Assembly: GCF_910592395.1 (NCBI RefSeq)
Contig: NC_088324.1
Coordinates: 16,272,953-16,301,902 of the forward strand
DNA length: 28,950 nt
Source: Lineus longissimus
Taxonomy: Eukaryota > Nemertea > Pilidiophora > Heteronemertea > Lineidae
Direction: 5' to 3'
The notes under the pieces: model-generated
What the model saw: only the letters and a program-made list of their open reading frames with translations
Database searches by the model: none
What the model was told of the DNA's origin: nothing
Position numbers and translations under genes: made by a program
In this document: positions 26,338 to 28,950 of the stretch, one piece after another
Position numbering within the stretch: the first letter of the stretch is position 1
Layout of the letters: every line of letters starts with the position of its first letter

Positions 26338-28950
26338 ACTAACCCTAGGGCAACTAACCCTAGGGCAACTAACCCTAGGGCAACTAACCCTAGGGCAACT
26401 AACCCTAGGGCAACTAACCCTAGGGCAACTAACCCTAGGGCAACTAACCCTAGGGCAACTAACCCTAGGGCAACTAACCCTAGGGCAACTAACCCTAGGG
26501 CAACTAACCCTAGGGCAACTAACCCTAGGGCAACTAACCCTAGGGCAACTAACCCTAGGGCAACTAACCCTAGGGCAACTAACCCTAGGGCAACTAACCC
26601 TAGGGCAACTAACCCTAGGGCAACTAACCCTAGGGCAACTAACCCTAGGGCAACTAACCCTAGGGCAACTAACCCTAGGGCAACTAACCCTAGGGCAACT
26701 AACCCTAGGGCAACTAACCCTAGGGCAACTAACCCTAGGGCAACTAACCCTAGGGCAACTAACCCTAGGGCAACTAACCCTAGGGCAACTAACCCTATGG
26801 CAACTAACCCTAGGGCAACTAACCCTAGGGCAACTAACCCTAGGGCAACTAACCCTAGGGCAACTAACCCTAGGGCAACTAACCCTAGGGCAACTAACCC
26901 TAGGGCAACTAACCCTAGGGCAACTAACCCTAGGGCAACTAACCCTAGGGCAACTAACCCTAGGGCAACTAACCCTAGGGCAACTAACCCTAGGGCAACT
27001 AACCCTAGGGCAACTAACCCTAGGGCAACTAACCCTAGGGCAACTAACCCTAGGGCAACTAACCCTAGGGCAACTAACCCTAGGGCAACTAACCCTAGGG
27101 CAACTAACCCTAGGGCAACTAACCCTAGGGCAACTAACCCTAGGGCAACTAACCCTAGGGCAACTAACCCTAGGGCAACTAACCCTAGGGCAACTAACCC
27201 TAGGGCAACTAACCCTAGGGCAACTAACCCTAGGGCAACTAACCCTAGGGCAACTAACCCTAGGGCAACTAACCCTAGGGCAACTAACCCTAGGGCAACT
27301 AACCCTAGGGCAACTAACCCTAGGGCAACTAACCCTAGGGCAACTAACCCTAGGGCAACTAACCCTAGGGCAACTAACCCTAGGGCAACTAACCCTAGGG
27401 CAACTAACCCTAGGGCAACTAACCCTAGGGCAACTAACCCTAGGGCAACTAACCCTAGGGCAACTAACCCTAGGGCAACTAACCCTAGGGCAACTAACCC
27501 TAGGGCAACTAACCCTAGGGCAACTAACCCTAGGGCAACTAACCCTAGGGCAACTAACCCTAGGGCAACTAACCCTAGGGCAACTAACCCTAGGGCAACT
27601 AACCCTAGGGCAACTAACCCTAGGGCAACTAACCCTAGGGCAACTAACCCTAGGGCAACTAACCCTAGGGCAACTAACCCTAGGGCAACTAACCCTAGGG
27701 CAACTAACCCTAGGGCAACTAACCCTAGGGCAACTAACCCTAGGGCAACTAACCCTAGGGCAACTAACCCTAGGGCAACTAACCCTAGGGCAACTAACCC
27801 TAGGGCAACTAACCCTAGGGCAACTAACCCTAGGGCAACTAACCCTAGGGCAACTAACCCTAGGGCAACTAACCCTAGGGCAACTAACCCTAGGGCAACT
27901 AACCCTAGGGCAACTAACCCTAGGGCAACTAACCCTAGGGCAACTAACCCTAGGGCAACTAACCCTAGGGCAACTAACCCTAGGGCAACTAACCCTAGGG
28001 CAACTAACCCTAGGGCAACTAACCCTAGGGCAACTAACCCTAGGGCAACTAACCCTAGGGCAACTAACCCTAGGGCAACTAACCCTAGGGCAACTAACCC
28101 TAGGGCAACTAACCCTAGGGCAACTAACCCTAGGGCAACTAACCCTAGGGCAACTAACCCTAGGGCAACTAACCCTAGGGCAACTAACCCTAGGGCAACT
28201 AACCCTAGGGCAACTAACCCTAGGGCAACTAACCCTAGGGCAACTAACCCTAGGGCAACTAACCCTAGGGCAACTAACCCTAGGGCAACTAACCCTAGGG
28301 CAACTAACCCTAGGGCAACTAACCCTAGGGCAACTAACCCTAGGGCAACTAACCCTAGGGCAACTAACCCTAGGGCAACTAACCCTAGGGCAACTAACCC
28401 TAGGGCAACTAACCCTAGGGCAACTAACCCTAGGGCAACTAACCCTAGGGCAACTAACCCTAGGGCAACTAACCCTAGGGCAACTAACCCTAGGGCAACT
28501 AACCCTAGGGCAACTAACCCTAGGGCAACTAACCCTAGGGCAACTAACCCTAGGGCAACTAACCCTAGGGCAACTAACCCTAGGGCAACTAACCCTAGGG
28601 CAACTAACCCTAGGGCAACTAACCCTAGGGCAACTAACCCTAGGGCAACTAACCCTAGGGCAACTAACCCTAGGGCAACTAACCCTAGGGCAACTAACCC
28701 TAGGGCAACTAACCCTAGGGCAACTAACCCTAGGGCAACTAACCCTAGGGCAACTAACCCTAGGGCAACTAACCCTAGGGCAACTAACCCTAGGGCAACT
28801 AACCCTAGGGCAACTAACCCTAGGGCAACTAACCCTAGGGCAACTAACCCTAGGGCAACTAACCCTAGGGCAACTAACCCTAGGGCAACTAACCCTAGGG
28901 CAACTAACCCTAGGGCAACTAACCCTAGGGCAACTAACCCTAGGGCAACT
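26338..28950. repeat. 15-bp telomere-like satellite, at least 174 copies, runs off the window
   Basis: From 26341 to the right edge is exactly 174 units of AACCCTAGGGCAACT. By eye only one variant is seen: G to T at 26798, in the 31st unit. Each unit contains the palindrome CCCTAGGG, and each junction contains CTAACCCTA, one and a half CCCTAA telomere repeats. The array begins abruptly after a non-repetitive AT-rich segment. Confidence 0.98.

Noticed and set aside
26338-28950. CRISPR array or clustered regulatory array
   Set aside because: There are no spacers: the 15-bp unit repeats without interruption in a eukaryotic context.
26338-28950. True telomere
   Set aside because: The unit is 15 bases and only partly CCCTAA; it is telomere-like, not the standard repeat.

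Overview
The window is eukaryotic genomic DNA: short phase-matched exons with GT..AG introns, long repeat-filled non-coding stretches, MITEs, tRNA-derived SINEs and many tandem repeats. Codon and intron style, the frequent 'aggcctat' and 'acatgta' words and the mixed SINE/MITE content suggest a marine invertebrate, perhaps a deuterostome such as an echinoderm or hemichordate. That placement is an inference from style only. No prokaryotic, phage or CRISPR feature is present.

Genes. (1) A complete four-exon TRMT112 gene lies on the minus strand (CDS 2471-4057, 124 aa). All splice sites and phases are consistent, and a 12-copy 39-bp VNTR sits in its intron 3. (2) A minus-strand gene spans 8160-18572 and is rebuilt here from five phase-matched exons (372 aa), with a possible sixth exon at 12201-12335. 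I do not recognise its product. (3) Two terminal exons of a plus-strand gene lie at 25783-25905 and 26045-26130; the short intron between them is largely a pyrimidine microsatellite that also forms the 3' splice-site tract. (4) Weaker candidates are a partial minus-strand exon at the left edge (1-149) and a plus-strand terminal exon at 1503-1631.

Mobile and repeat layout. 0.68-1.05 kb: 35-bp minisatellite. 4.2-5.0 kb: a TIR element with a TTTA duplication. 5.03-5.34 kb: a complete MITE with 52-bp TIRs and a 9-bp target duplication; a second partial copy is at 5.79 kb. 9.11-9.22 kb: a 51-bp perfect inverted repeat with a 14-nt loop, in an intron of the second gene. 13.5-14.3 kb: two copies of one SINE in head-to-head orientation with different tRNA-like heads. 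15.06-15.77 kb: ~90-bp minisatellite with variable poly-C. 16.67-17.04 kb: 61-bp minisatellite. 19.84-20.99 kb: related 54-bp and 70-bp minisatellites, with degenerate TTAGGG-like sequence between them. 21.0-25.3 kb: a tandemly amplified SINE-containing unit (~885 bp), one copy of which is split by a ~1.67-kb insert. The insert is itself a ~300-bp tandem array carrying a repeated CTCF-like core. 26.34 kb to the right edge: at least 174 copies of a 15-bp telomere-like satellite.

The two well-supported minus-strand genes (TRMT112 and the 8.2-18.6 kb gene) and the plus-strand terminal exons show no evident functional link. The notable biology here is mostly in the repeats and in how they invade introns and splice sites.
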